Source of the DNA: Triangularia verruculosa
Taxonomy: Eukaryota; Ascomycota; Sordariomycetes; Sordariales; Podosporaceae
Assembly: GCA_033296885.1 (NCBI GenBank)
Contig: MU863949.1
Coordinates: 1-64,000 of the forward strand
Length of the DNA: 64,000 nt
Reading direction: 5' to 3'
The translations under genes and the position numbers were made by a program. The notes under the pieces were generated by a model, which was not told the origin of the DNA, ran no database searches, and was given only the letters and a program-made list of their open reading frames with translations. Positions 32,701-45,286 of this stretch are shown here, piece by piece; position 1 is the first letter of the stretch; every line of letters begins with the position of its first letter.

Positions 32701-35700
32701 AGATATGGGAGGACTCGGGGAACATTAATCTGTGCCGTCGACGTGTTGGTGAATGGATCCAGTTTCTGTCTGGGGTTGCCTCCAATTTGTCGATGACCTT
32801 GTCGAGCTCGATGGTCATGTCTACAGGATGAAACATCCCCCATGCAGATGGTCTATTTTAGTGCTTCCAAGAGTTATCAATTATTGCACCCCCAATGTCC
32901 CTGCGTGATGACTCCGGCTTGCGTGAAGCTTCTCGTAGCCCGTATACACGGAATTATGATTTCATGACATTATGGCAGTACGAGTAGCTCGAACAGTGGC
33001 AAAACCGATCTTCGACCTCCTCATTATCCAAGCACCTTATTGTCAGGCCGCGGTACAGCTGATATGTGAGGTAGACTCGTGGTAGCCTAGTTGATCTGGT
33101 GCTAATACTGGTAATAGCGTCTTGGGTATCTGGTCTCTTGCTCTGGCGCCAGACTTCCGCAACGACGATCATTCTGTGATGTAACTCCATGATGGCACTG
33201 AGCCGTCAGTATGGAAAGCCATGAGACCCTTCCTGGAGCTTTCCATTTTCTTTCAGGTTTCATGTCAAAATCTACTGGTGTGACATCGTCACCCTCTGGC
33301 CCCCACTCTGTGACACGATCGAAGGGTTTGGTGGGTAAGATAGCTGCGTTTCTGAAAAGTTGATAGCCATTTCGTCTGATTGGAGAGTTTTAGACGGCAA
33401 GAGCATCCTTGGTTCCGGAGAAGTGGAAGCTTCCCCAGACGCGATCAATCAATGATGCAATCATAGTCACGGCTTGTCATTCTGCTGCCAACAGTTATCG
33501 GACTCGCGTGCCGTGCCCGCATATCGAGGGGGAAACCAATGGTGCGATTACACATTTGGTTACACTCAGCGAGCACCTGACAGGCTATGGGTCGATAGCT
33601 GGAAGGGAAGCTGCAATTCCATGTCCGGGTTGCCTTTTCTTCTTGCTCTGAGCTGAGGATTCCGCCGCCTTGGCTTTAAGCGGAGCTGGGTTAGGGGGCA
33701 CACGGTCGTCAGTTTTGGGTTACGCCGACTATTCCTGTCAACCCATGATCCGCAGCTAGCAGTGAGGTCTAGATCTTGTGGCGCTGGAGGGTGACATCGA
33801 AGAAGCACGGGCCACATCACTTGGCTCCTTCCTCGTTTCCTTGCTTCCGGAGCAGGCCACCCAAGGTGGCATTGACGGTTCAACGGTGCAGATACCGCCG
33901 TTAATACCCCCGTGGGCGAGCCAAAAATCCTCCAAGTTGCCAGGTTGCCTGGTTGCCTCCGCACCTTGTCCATTCTGCCCTACTTGCACCCAGTCCAGTC
34001 TGCGGTAGAAGCGGAGTTCCTACCACCGTGGCCATCTCGCTCAACGTACGAGGCATTTATGAAGCATCGCCTCAACGCCCGAAGAAATGGACCGATTTAA
34101 TGAAGGACGGTTTCATGGGACCTGGCAAGCTGAGACGTGTTAAGGTGAGACCCCGCCCCCCCGTGCGAGCAGGGTGTTCCGGCGCGGCGGCGAGACTGAC
34201 CAGATGCCGCCAGATCAGAACCCCTCTCTTCTGCTGCCGAGGTGGCGGAGGGGAGGGAGTTGCTACCGAAATGCACTCCTCAAAATCTTGCATGAAGCCG
34301 AAACGAGGCAAAAAACAGAAGCCGCAAAACCCGGGGTCCCCAGACTTTTGTGCTTCTTGCCGCACCTCGACTGGACCAGACGTCAACGCGCGCCTAATTC
34401 CCCCTCCTGTCCAGATGCGTCTCCGAAAGTCGCAGTCGGGATCTCCCGCGACCATCGATGGTTCTCCTTTGGGGCGACTGCTTCCTCTTCTGTGCGCCGC
34501 TGTCTAGTTCTGGACTTTCCTCTTTTCCACTCCTTGCAAGAACACACACATGCCTTACCCACATACACTCACACGCACCAATCCAATGTAGGACAACGAG
34601 CGTCATCCTCCACTCCACCGTCAACGGGCTCATCTCGGGGCAGCTGCGGTCTGTTGCGGTGCCGCTACGGCGACTCCAAGACTGATCATCAGGGCAAGGG
34701 CAAGATCTCGATGCACACTCTTCACTCTCACCCCCCTTCACCCCCTCGTTCGATTTGGGTAGAATCAGGCTCTGGGGCTGCTTACCGCTGAAAAATCTAT
34801 TCCCCGGGGTCCCACGTGTCATGGGGTAGACGTGCAGAGCCCGCCGTCCAATCCGGGGGTAATATGGATAATCATGGCACTTTTATGGGGATTTGGCCGA
34901 AACGCGGACTGCGGAGGGAGTGCTCTCTTCCTACTGTAGACGTCATGTACCTCGGCCAAGCTGTACTGGCGGCACGATAAAATAATTTCGCTTCGAATAT
35001 TGTTCAGACATCCTAATTGGGACGTTGGTGTCTGTAAACACAGCTGCGGTGATACGAGCAAGCGCGGGGCGGCGGCAATTGCCTTGGGTGGGCCAAGACC
35101 AAGGTACTGCCACCAGTGCAATGAAGTCATTCACAGCCATCCCAGCACCACTGCCCGGCACATGTCGAGCCATACCCAACTGCCACACCCCAGTCGGCAT
35201 ACTCAATTTGGGCGAGAGGCTATTCTCCCCCTGCTGCTCCTCCCATGGAGCCCAGGTGCCCTCTCGAACCTTTAAACCTACATATCTCTCCGGTCGTGAC
35301 TCGTCCTGTGACCTGTCCCCCGAACTCACCTTCTTTTTCAACAGGACCCGTCAACCAAACGGATCTGGCGTGTTGACTTCCGCCTTGACCAAGGTAGACT
35401 CTGCTGTCACGACATTCGGGTTGCTGGGACCGAAGTTGCGACTCTGGATCCTGGGAGCCGCTGCCAGGGTAGGATTGACACGGCGAGAGCCTCCAGGTCC
35501 TGCCCCCAGGCTCTTCCTTTTTACTCCACCACAAACGGGTCCTGTCAAGCACCGCAAACACGGTCCGCCACGGCCCGTTCATCCGGTCTCTTCTTCGCTT
35601 CCTTCCTTGGTTCGACATCAACACCATAGAATCCACTCCTCCCACCATCGTCATTCTCTTTTTGCCCGAAACTGGTTATAAGTCGGGTCGTCCCTGGTCA

Positions 35701-35817
35701 CACCCGGTCCCGAGCCACCATCACCACAGTTTCATTTTGGTCGCTCATTCTGTCTGCGGTTCAGCCCTATCTCGAAGGTAGCCCACCTTAGACAGACACC
35801 ATATACTCACAGACACC
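29761..35817. other. Gene-poor stretch, second part, ending in the TmpA-like promoter
   Basis: About 6 kb with many short overlapping frames on both strands but none with domain character. A GGTACCTAGGTA motif lies at 30921-30932. The last kilobase (34.8-35.8 kb) is C/T-rich and leads into the TmpA-like gene. No RIP-type composition, terminal repeats, tRNA or CRISPR-like array is seen. Long non-coding transcripts or small genes cannot be excluded. Confidence 0.45.
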
Positions 35818-37719
35818 ATGTCTTCGAGGAACAACCACATCGGGGACAATGAGCCCAAGACTACCACCCAGTCTTACGACGACGCCGAGAAGGGTCTCTA
35901 CGAAGTCTCCCAACAGTCCCTACCTGTGATCCCCACCCCACCATCACCGGTGTACTCGCTCGATGAGAAGACCGTGATTCAACAAGTCGAGACAGTTCAG
36001 CCAACACCAGTCATATCTCCTATTCATGAGGGCATCACCCCATCCTCTTCTACGCCAGTTCTCACTCTTGCTTCCCGCAACCCACCGCCCTCCCCAGCAA
36101 GCGACGATCTCAAAAAGCCACAAGGAAAGCCACCAGCGAAGCCAAAGAGGAAAGTCAGCCGACGGATTCTGCTTCAGCTGTGGTACAACACCTACCGCAA
36201 GTTCTTCACCCTCGTTGTGTCTCTCAACCTCATCGGTATCTTGTTGGCTGCTATCGGGAAGTTCGAATATGCGGAGAAGCACCTGGGTGCTCTTGTGTTG
36301 GGCAACTTGTTGATGGCTATCCTAATGAGAAATGAACTGTTCCTTCGGTTCTTGTACATCATTTCTATTTATGGCCTCAGGAGTGTAAGTCCTCACCCCT
36401 GTCGGCGATCATGCCAAGAGATTACAGAACTGACAATCCCTTGAATAGTGGGCTCCTATCTGGCTCAAACTGGCTGTTACTTCTATTCTCCAGCACGTTG
36501 GAGGGATTCACTCAGGATGCGCGCTTTCTGGAGCATGGTATGATTTTCTCCTCCCTGGTCAAGGTAACGATGTCCTAACAACGTACCGCAGCTGGCTTCT
36601 CTACAAGATTGTCGACATTCTCATCCACCATGCCAAGCAGCACCCTTCCGTGATCGCGACTGGTATCATCACAAACGTCCTAGTTGTCATCAGTATCCTG
36701 AGCGCGTTCCCATGGGTCAGGAACAATCACCACAACGTGTTTGAGGGACACCACAGACTGATTGGTTGGTTGGGCTTGGCAACTACCTGGATCTTTGTGG
36801 TTCTCGGTAATGCCTATGACCTGAAGCTCGGAGAGTGGCGGCTGGATGCACACTCACTGATCTCCACGCAAGAGCTGTGGTTTGCCGTCTTTATGACTAT
36901 TTTGTATGATCCCCATCGTCCTTCTTTCTGGCTGAGCTAACGTACTGGTGCAGTGTTCTCATCCCGTGGGTCACCCTTCGCGAAGTTCCGGTCGAAGTCG
37001 AGATTCCGTCGCCCAAGGTGGCCATTCTGAAGTTCCAGCGTGGTATGCAACAGGGTCTCTTGGCTAGAATCAGCAGGACATCCATCATGGAGTACCACGC
37101 TTTCGGTATCATTAGCGAAGGGAGAAAGAGCGGGTCCCACTACCTGATCTGCGGCGTTCAGGGTGACTTCACCAAGTCTCTTGTCGACAATCCGCCCAAG
37201 ACGGTCTGGACCCGTGAGCTCAAGTTTGGTACGTGCCCACATTTCTGTCTTTGCTTCAGTCAGGAAAGAAAACTAACAGAAGAACTAGCTGGTGTTGGTC
37301 ACGCCTCAGCCATGTTTAAGCGCGGCATCAGAGTCTGCACCGGTACCGGCATTGGCGCTGCCCTCTCAACATGTATCCAAAGCCCCAACTGGTTCCTCAT
37401 CTGGATCGGTTCGGACCAGGAGAAGACGTTCGGCCCAACAATTTCGGGGCTGATCCACAACAACATTGAGCCGGAGAGAATGGTCTTGTGGGATACAAAG
37501 AAGAGGGGAGGCAGGCCAGACAGTGTGCAACTGTTGAAGGAGGTGTGGCACAGCTTTGGAGCCGAGGTGATCTTCATCACGTCAAACAAGGCGGGTAATG
37601 ATGAGATGATGCAAGGGTGCTTGGAGGGTGAGTCCATTCCAGCAAAACCAAAAGAACTGACATAAGCTAACAAGAAGATAGCCGGTATGCATGCCTTTGG
37701 AACGCTTTGGGATTTCTAA
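35818..37719 (+). CDS. TmpA-like integral membrane protein
   Basis: Six exons are inferred: 35818-36384, 36449-36537, 36592-36903, 36954-37228, 37289-37627 and 37682-37719 (introns 50-64 nt), giving 539 residues. The first 120 residues are polar and Pro/Ser-rich. A multi-pass membrane part follows (about 125-325) with LVVSLNLIGILLAAIG, LGALVLGNLLMAILM, VIATGIITNVLVVISIL and a loop RNNHHNVFEGHHRLIGWLG rich in His. The cytosolic C-terminal half has a nucleotide-binding-like GVGHASAMFKRGIRVCTGTG and ends ...AGMHAFGTLWDF. This combination matches the TmpA family, a membrane flavoprotein/oxidoreductase-like protein that influences conidiation in Aspergillus nidulans and resembles the C-terminus of some NRPS-like proteins. 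Function here is by family only. Likely full length. Confidence 0.82.
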
Positions 37720-38407
37720 AAAAAATAAAGAACCGTTATTTGGGAGATACAAGAGGTGCATGCATGGCTATTGGGGAGTTTTTGATATTTTCCTGGTGAT
37801 GGCAGGCTGGCGGCCGCCTGCGGGACGGACGGACTGAGAGCATAACCTGTTGTTGCATGCTGTGTTAGATGATATTTTCTTTTTTTCTTCATGTGAATAT
37901 TATACAGGCAAGGTTTTTGTAACAAACAAAGCCTATTTTTGTACGTTGTTCTCCTTACGTGGAGTAGAGTTATGGGACAGGGTTGGGAGTCATGTATGAA
38001 CAGTCGCCCACGTGGCTGGCATTGGATTGGGAGGGATGTTGGTTTGTGTACATATGTTTATGATGTCACTGAGAAGTTAATGTCACTGAGAACGGATGAG
38101 TCTCCAGATATGAGCGGAAAATCTGAGCTACTTATGAGCCTTTGTGAGTATATTCGACTCAGTTGCCACAAGTTCAACAAGCTCCGGCCGTACCATCGCA
38201 AATATATACCTAATTGGCAGGTCTTTAGGATCTCTGCAGTACTCCTAATAATTCTGGTTAAGTTTTATGTGGCCCTGAACCACACAGCGCTCATTCGCCG
38301 GGAAACAAATGCTGAACCAAAGGAACGGAACAGAGTAAACAAAAATAAAAAGGAGGGCGACCTAGACGTTGAGAAAAGGGGCCGCGTCTCTTCTCCCTGA
38401 ATCAGCC
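37720..38407. other. Convergent intergenic region
   Basis: 3' regions of the TmpA-like gene (plus) and the NLR pseudogene (minus). A plus-strand open frame (37939-38400) lacks recognisable features and starts without a supported ATG. Confidence 0.45.
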
Positions 38408-41400
38408 TTATTGACCTTTTCGCTTTTTGAAGATAGAGGACCAGAAACTGGTTCTTAGAGATTGAGTTGGTGGATCTTCGCCTGCTTCCTCAGGGTTCGA
38501 CCATACAGGCGAGTCTGAAAGGTCAGACACCCGCCGTGTCCTATCAGTTTGCAGGTGTAATCGATCCCGATCTGATAGTTCAGACATTCCAGAGAATATC
38601 TGCTCCAGTGACAACTCATCATCATCCGTTTCAGTATCCGGAATCCCTGATGAGCTAACCATTCTTCCTTCCGACTCAAAGCCTGCATCCGATGCTCTCA
38701 TGTAGTCCATCACGAGGTTTCTCTCGTCACTCCTCAAAGCCAGTCTCCGATCGGAGAGCAAAGGACTGACTATAAGAGATAACCGATGATCCACTGCAAA
38801 ACAGATTGGGTGCATTCCGGATCCAAAATTGGTTCGTCTGTTGACATCCAGGTATTGGTGGCTGAGCATGACCTTGATTGCCGCGATAAGCTGAGTTTTA
38901 TTTTTTTCCGTCTGACCTGTAAGAATCTTGAGGGCGAAAAGAAAGGGAGTATCGCCCTTGGTGTTTGGCGAGTTGACATCAAGCCTGTCGTCCCGCAATA
39001 TCAACCTGAGTCTTTCACACAAACGATCGATGTCCTGGTCCGAAACCTTGTGAAGATTAAAGGCATCACATATTGCATGATGCAAAACGCACCACCCATG
39101 TCGGTCCCTGGCATTGATGTGAACATCGGGATACTCCAGTAGATATCGAAGTACATGGAGGTAGTGATTATGCCTCGTAAAATACAATAGAGGGGCTAAG
39201 GGAATTGTCTTCCAATCAGGGTGCTCGGCTTGAACATCACCCATCTCGCGGTTCAGGCTCACATGCGTCGAGGTATTTCGGTGCTCCAGAAGGATTCTGA
39301 GCAGTTCCGGGATCTTGCAGTGACATCTGGATGGTGGGCAATAGCCCCACGAATCAAGGGCTGCGTTCACGAGACTCCTCCCATCGATCGAGCCAAGTTT
39401 GGGGTGAGCCAACATCTCCAGTAATATGTTAGTGCCTTGAAGAGAGACCGTATGGTACAAGGTTGATCCCACTCTTAAACCCATCTTGTACTCATGCTGA
39501 AAGTTTGCCGTCCAATCAAATGTAGGCCGGGTCAAAAGCATGCGGAATGTGGCGGCGTCGTTTGACTCAACTGTGTAGCTCAGGGCTGTCCGCCCATTGA
39601 TGTCTTTTGAGTTCAGGTCGATATTTGGGTGCCTGAATAGAAGCTGTATAGTTTCGGGGTCGGAGGTATCCTGACCGGCGGCGATGCTCAGGGGGGTCCT
39701 ACCATAGGCGTCACGAGCCTTTATCGACACGATGGAGAGGAGAGGCGGAATAAGACTGCGAATCCGATGCCTCACCGCTTCATGCAGTAATGTTGTACCA
39801 AGCCCCTGTGACAGGATGGACGTTGGCTGGTTTGTGTTGATATCAAGCGAAGCAACCATCAACTCCCAATGTGTAAGGCGATGGCTTGAACTTGCAGGGA
39901 AGAAGTCTATGAGATCCGATTGATATATACCTCTTTCCTCTGCAGTCGATATGTGCCGCAACCAGTGCTCCAAGCAATATCTGAGTAGGCTGTGATGGTT
40001 GGTGAGACTTTGAATTTCCCGCCTCGTGAAGGTGTGAAATCGAGTGAGGTACTTCTTTCTGACGGCAAGATAATAAACTAGACAGCATCGGCCGATTCGA
40101 CTGTGTCCTTCTCCGGTGATGGCGTTCTCATCTGTGGCGGTGCCGGGGTCGAGGATTCGAAACCCTGCATCGAACAGGAAGTCACGCACCGACTGGTGGA
40201 TGAGTTGAACACCAGAGCTGACAATTTCCACCAAACCACCTGAAAGTGATCGTAATAGCTTTCTCATTTGGCCGTCACTGCTGATATGGTAATTCTCCTT
40301 CCCCCAGTCTTCAAAGGATTTCCCCGCCATGGAGGCTATCGCATCAACGTTCATGGCACATCGAATTTCCGAGACTGAAAAAGGTTTGAATCCAAAGCAG
40401 ACCCACTGGAACAGCTTCAAACTCTGTGCCGGTTGTTTTCTCATGATATCCAAGATGATATCATTGTAAAGGTCGTGAACCTCTTGGGGAATCTTGTCGA
40501 TAATCACCAGCATTTGGCTGAGTGAATTGCTTTCTTGGAAGAGCCATATAATACGAGGAATGACAAGAATCACCCACTGGAAGACATTTTGAGACCGACC
40601 TTCCCTCCACCGCCCGAAGCAGAACTTCAAGGTCTTGGGGTGTATCGATAGAAGCCGCCAACTCTCTCCTGATGTAGAGTGATATATCGGGGCCATTTTC
40701 GTGTTCTGCGCATATTTCCTGGCAGCTATCAGGTCCAATGATTGGATAATGCCGGCACGCGAAGCAGATAGCTAGCCTATATCGCGAGGTGTTGCATCGT
40801 CTCTGTATCTGAGCAAACATCCGGACGAGACCGCGAGCTATATCCTCACCACACTCATCAAGTGCATCAATGAAGATCCGGAGAGGCCTCTCTTGAAGGA
40901 CAGATGGTAGAATCGATGTGATGAGAGATTGTTCAAGCTCTTGTGCTACCCAATGCCATGATTGAATGTTGCGATTTCTTTCCTGAAAGGTCTGCACGAG
41001 CGCTTGGATGTATCCTCCATTAATCGTGCCAATTTGATGTATCAAAGCCCGTAGAAGACCAAGTGGAGACCTTTGCAACAGGGTTCCTCGCCCGTGGAAG
41101 AAAAAGTGAAGTATGCCGTCTCGATCAGAAGCGTTGAAATGGCCGATTTCTCGCAGTGCAGATTTCATGATCGTCGACTTCCCAGTACCAGGCTTGCCCT
41201 TGATCCAGAGCAAACCACGGTCGTTACTGAGCTAGTGATGATACACTGCATTTCCGGCCAACCATTCGCAAGTCCCTTCCATATTGCTTTCTATCTCAAT
41301 ACGTCGGGTATCCATCTCCTCGAAGGACAAGGAGCGCAGACAACCTACAAAGTTACGTTAGATGGTCGACGGCAAATGTGCTGGGCCCGGAATGTCGAGC

Positions 41401-42764
41401 TACCTTGAGTGTAGACTCCACCTAAATAATGCATTAGATTAACGCTCACATAGGGGTAGTTGGTGATGGATATCTCAACTAGCGACATGCAAATCGTCTT
41501 GATTGGAGTCTGTCTTGTGTCGCTGCAAACTAGATCATCGAAGACAGGACAGTCTTCAAACTAGGCCGTCAAGCACCTGAGATAGGATACTTGGCGCGGC
41601 GGACGTACCTGTGAACTTTTCACGTATCCACCGCTGCAACACACCCGAGTCCGGCGGTAGCCTATGTCCTCTGCGTCGCTGAATCGTACCATGTCCTATG
41701 TATGGTTAATTTAGCATGACCTATGATGATGCAGAGCCAAACACTTGAATCAAAACTCACCATATGATTCGCAGGAATTGTGTGGCTCGGATATCCGCTG
41801 AGGCGAGAGGAGTCTTTTGTCACGAATTGTTCATGTTATCAGCATCCGTACCTTGGATCGTTCAACTACCCATTGATCTCAATCTCTTACCATTCCAATT
41901 CCTGGTAGTTCGTGTTCTTCAGAGAAGCAGGCAATTTGGATTTGATCCCCTTTTTTGCGGAGCCAGAGGCCGAAAGAGGAGTCGATATCTGCAAGTGCTT
42001 CGGAGTCCCGTTTAAGTAGGGCTAATATGCTGGTATTAACCCGCTTTTGGGCAGCTTTGAGAATATGAGCCACCGCAGTGGCAAATGACGCAACTCCCGA
42101 GCCTCTGTGGGGCGTTCCGAAGAAGGCTACGCCTATTGTGCATTCGTGAAGCTGTCGTTCATGTAGCTCAGCGGCTTGCTCAGACAAGAGTAAAGCTTTC
42201 TTTGCCAGCAGACCGCCTAGACTATGGACAACGAGAATGATGGGATGTGTTTCCTGTGCCATAAATGTGATTAGCCTAATCTTCAGCATAGTGCGGCAGT
42301 TTGTTTCCAACGTGAGAACAAGTCCAAGATGAGCTTTCAGCCAAGCTCACGCACCGTTCCGTCTGTACCGCGGTTATCAGTGAGATCATTGAGAAGGTTC
42401 TCGGCGTGATCTCTGACAGTATTCCGACTGACGGGTCCGATGAACTTGGTCACATCAGCGTCATATCCGAATGACATGACGCGGGTATTCGGAAAGTCCC
42501 GTGGATAAGATCCGTGGGCCAATATAGGCCATCTTTGGCCAGCCATGTGTGGTACGAATTTCCAGTGAGGCCATGGATGAAAATGATATCGCCGTTGGGT
42601 TGTCCCGGAGGTTGGTATAAAACCCGCAACCCCTCCATCTGACCCCTGGTGAAGGGATTACCACCACTGAGGTTCAGGTCCATGTGGGTGGCACCGAACT
42701 CAGTTGCCTGTAAAGGGGTTGAGACGGGGTCGACTAGGCGCGGCGAACCTGTTTTAGAATCCAT
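38408..42764 (-). pseudogene. Decayed NLR: SesB-like alpha/beta hydrolase, NACHT, ankyrin repeats
   Basis: The domain order is that of a fungal NOD-like receptor. From the ATG at 42764, an alpha/beta-hydrolase effector domain shows DIIFIHGLTGNSYHTW, RVMSFGYDADVTKFIGPVS and the nucleophile elbow VVHSLGG (about 42200-42240). A linker CLRSLSFEEMDTRRIEIES leads to a NACHT domain with P-loop GKPGTGKS (about 41175-41205) and Walker B RIFIDALDEC (about 40865). The C-terminus carries ankyrin-type repeats (about 38900-39800). The frame is broken at several points: a one-base shift near 42500, frame conflicts near 41810-41890 and 41650, an in-frame TAG at 41232-41234 before the P-loop, and a one-base shift near 40597. 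One regular intron (42254-42354) still joins in frame. Related proteins (SesB, HET-D/E class) trigger regulated cell death in allorecognition or xenorecognition. This copy is unlikely to give a full-length product. The 3' ORF (40738-38408, over 750 codons) is intact. Confidence 0.85.
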
Positions 42765-43512
42765 TGTGACTTGTCGTCTCGAACAAAGGTGTCCTTCGGG
42801 CTGTGAGGAAGTTCCCCGCACTTGATCCCCTCAGTCAAAATTTGTTGGCAGCACGAGAGCACAGGCACCGGCGTACGGTACCACGAAGCTTGAATTCGAC
42901 CTATGGTGGCGTGATTGGTCAATGGAGTACAAGTATGCGCTGTGGATATAGGTATCTGTTCCAGGGTGGGCAATGGGGTGAGCCAGGCCTGACTTATCTT
43001 ATGAGATAATAGGGCTCAAGCTAAGTTAAAAGAGCCTTATTTTCGCGTGAGCCAAGTCAGGCTTACCGGTCAACTTGTCTCACGGCTTGTAACCCTGCAA
43101 GGGTTAGGGTTATATGAGCATTGGTCGGTCTCGGTGACGGCCGTTTCGGGCCGAACCCGGGCCGGGACCTGACCGGTCTTCGGTTTCCGGCCACTGCCGG
43201 AACGGAAAAACTACTTCCGAGCGGCTTACAAGGCAGTGAGATGAGATAAGCTGTGATAGCTTTAAGCCAAGCCGAGGCCTAGGAACCGCGACCTAAGATG
43301 AGATTGGCCTCGGGTTGGCTTGGCTCATCTCATTGCCCACGCTGAATTCTGTTCCCAATGTATCCTCAATAATGTAGGATCCCTTGACGAAAATGATTTC
43401 GGAAAGGCGGAGCACCACTGAGCGTCGATAACTGAAGGTAGCAAAACAATTGTTCGAGGTTAGGTGGCTAGAATAGGCTTACCCGGTAAACCAACGCAAT
43501 ATCTCGTGCTCT
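42765..43512. other. Intergenic region carrying the MITE
   Basis: Promoter of the decayed NLR and 3' region of the SDR gene. Apart from the MITE, nothing is recognised. Confidence 0.45.
42962..43344. mobile_element. hAT-like MITE, about 383 bp
   Basis: The ends form terminal inverted repeats. The left end starts CAGGGTGGGCAATG, and the reverse complement of the right end starts CAGCGTGGGCAATG; similarity continues for about 27 bp (TGAGCCA, GCC). A CAG-start with GTGGGC is common in hAT-family transposons. TCTGTTC lies directly outside the left end and three bases beyond the right end, a possible but imperfect 8-bp target-site duplication. There is no ORF inside. Internal inverted segments (gcctgactt/aagtcaggc) add secondary structure. 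It sits about 200 bp upstream of the NLR pseudogene start and is non-autonomous. It contains one isolated gggttaggg run near 43099. Confidence 0.65.
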
Positions 43513-44590
43513 TCAAGTAAGCTTCTTCTTCCTCTCCTCCTCCCTCAGCACATTCTCCATCTTCTTCAACCCAATCAACCGATACAGTACAAAATCCAAG
43601 ATCCACTCCCCAATGAAAGTGCTCGCCCACACACCCGTGCTCCAGCCTCCAGCCCAGAACCAATCTGCCCTGCCAAACCAGGACCGTAGAATCAGCGGCC
43701 ACTCAGGCTTAAGTGCATTAGCCACCAACTTCTTCGCATACTCCTCCGTCTTGACGGTGGCATTGTTCTGGCTAAACGTCAATCTCTTCTCAAAAATCTC
43801 CTTCACTCTCTGGTAGATGCTCCCCTCGGGCAACGTCCGGTGAGTCTTGCTGGCAATCTGGCTCCTCACAGTCCCAGTCATGGCAACCATGACCCTCACG
43901 CCAAAAGGCTTGAGCTCCACCCGGAGAGTCCGCGAGTACGAAACAACGGCGCCCTTGGAAGCGCAGTAGGCGGAGCCAAAGACATAGGGGGTGATGGCGG
44001 CCAGAGAGGCGATGTTGATGATCAAACCCTTGGCGTTGATGAGCAGGTCGGAGAAGGCAGCGCACATGGCCATGACGCCAAAGACGTTGGTCTCAAAGGT
44101 CTCGCGGACATCGTCAATGTCGAGGTCGGTGGCGGGGTGGGTGTGGGTGCGCCCTGCGTTGTTCACAAGGAAGTCGAGCTTGCCTCCTGTGAGGGCGGAA
44201 ACCTGGTCGTGGCAGGTCTTGATGCTGTCTGCCTTGGTGACATCGAGAGCAAGAGTGGTCATGCCCAGGGCACCAAGATCGGCGAGAACGGCCGGGTTGC
44301 GGGCCGTCGCGATGACATGCACGCCTGAAGCATATCGTTAGTGAAGGGGGTCAAGAAAAATCCCAGTTACCGAATCCGAGGAATCGACGAACCCTTGGCG
44401 TGAAACTCCAAGCACAGCGCATGACCGATCCCTCCCGGAGTGCACCTGGTTTTGTTAGCAGGATGCCTTTTTGAGCTTGCCGCGGCGGTTGGCGCTGTCG
44501 GGTCTGTCGACATGCAGCTATGTACTCCACTAACCAAGGGATGACTTACCCGGTAATGAGCACCGTCTTTTGTCCAGGCTGAGGTCCCAT
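43513..44590 (-). CDS. Short-chain dehydrogenase/reductase, Ayr1-like
   Basis: Three exons: 44590-44550, 44445-44393 and 44324-43513 (introns of 104 and 68 nt), giving 301 residues. The Rossmann motif is assembled across the first intron as TGCTPGGIGHALCLEF, close to the TGCSxGGIG form of the 1-acyl-dihydroxyacetone-phosphate reductase (Ayr1) group. NNAG (about 92-95), the catalytic Ser, and YCASKG with Tyr and Lys follow. The C-terminus has a hydrophobic Trp-rich segment (WFWAGGWSTGVWASTFIGEW) and a basic tail, suggesting lipid-droplet or ER-membrane association as for yeast Ayr1. It would reduce a keto lipid with NADPH. Other classical SDRs of steroid or retinoid type are alternatives. It is intact although it lies between decayed genes. 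Confidence 0.88.
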
Positions 44591-45286
44591 TTTGGGTACT
44601 TTCTGATGCTCTCGATGGCCGTTGCAGATCGGAGGTCGTCATCACGCAAGCATTCCGTGAACCCCGCCATCAACCGGAATTGGCTTCTCAGCTTGAGACC
44701 CACTCGAACTTTGACATGCCGAGGCCCTCTCGCGGTGCAGGGTTAGGGTTTTCAAGCCGCCTTGGAGCCTGGAAAGGGGTTGGAAAAGGGGTATCGGTCT
44801 ATGGGGAAAGCGGCAAACCCAAACATCATTACTAGAGGTCTGATAAAAGAGCCCATCCTCCTCGACCTAAATATTTTCAGCACACACGATAAATCTTTTG
44901 GCAGCAATGCTCTTGTCATCCCGGCATTGTTCAGGTCCGGGTTACAACTCCTTCGGCCATGAGCTGAAAGAGGATGCTGCGGCGTCCCTTGTTCTCCGAA
45001 CATGCGCATCCGCTATTAGACGCCCACATGCAATAAACATGGCGATGGCTGAAAGTTTGAAGCTGATACCTGCTTTCAATCTGACCGCAAAAGATAGCTA
45101 GCATGTTTCTATGATCGACAACAATGCCCATTACCATAAAGCATGCGATGAAGGATAGCGCATGCCGGTGAAGGAGTATTTTATACCTTGCTGACAATAT
45201 CTCTTGAAAACTCTTTCCAGGGCCCTATTCAGCATCTTCCAATAACCGACCGAACAATCCATAGGAACCGATTCATCGCTTCCCAA
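44591..45286. other. Divergent promoter region, SDR and orphan gene
   Basis: Upstream of both the SDR (minus) and the orphan gene (plus). A single gggttaggg lies near 44743. No other motif or frame is supported. Confidence 0.45.

Noticed and set aside
40560..40640. An intron to explain the frame change in the NACHT region
   Set aside because: The two frames adjoin inside a conserved block (GRS, then NVFQWVILV); any GT-AG pair available would be under 35 nt or would delete the block.
43095..43112. Telomere-like gggttaggg at two sites (also near 44743)
   Set aside because: Only about one and a half units at each place; expected by chance and one lies inside the MITE.
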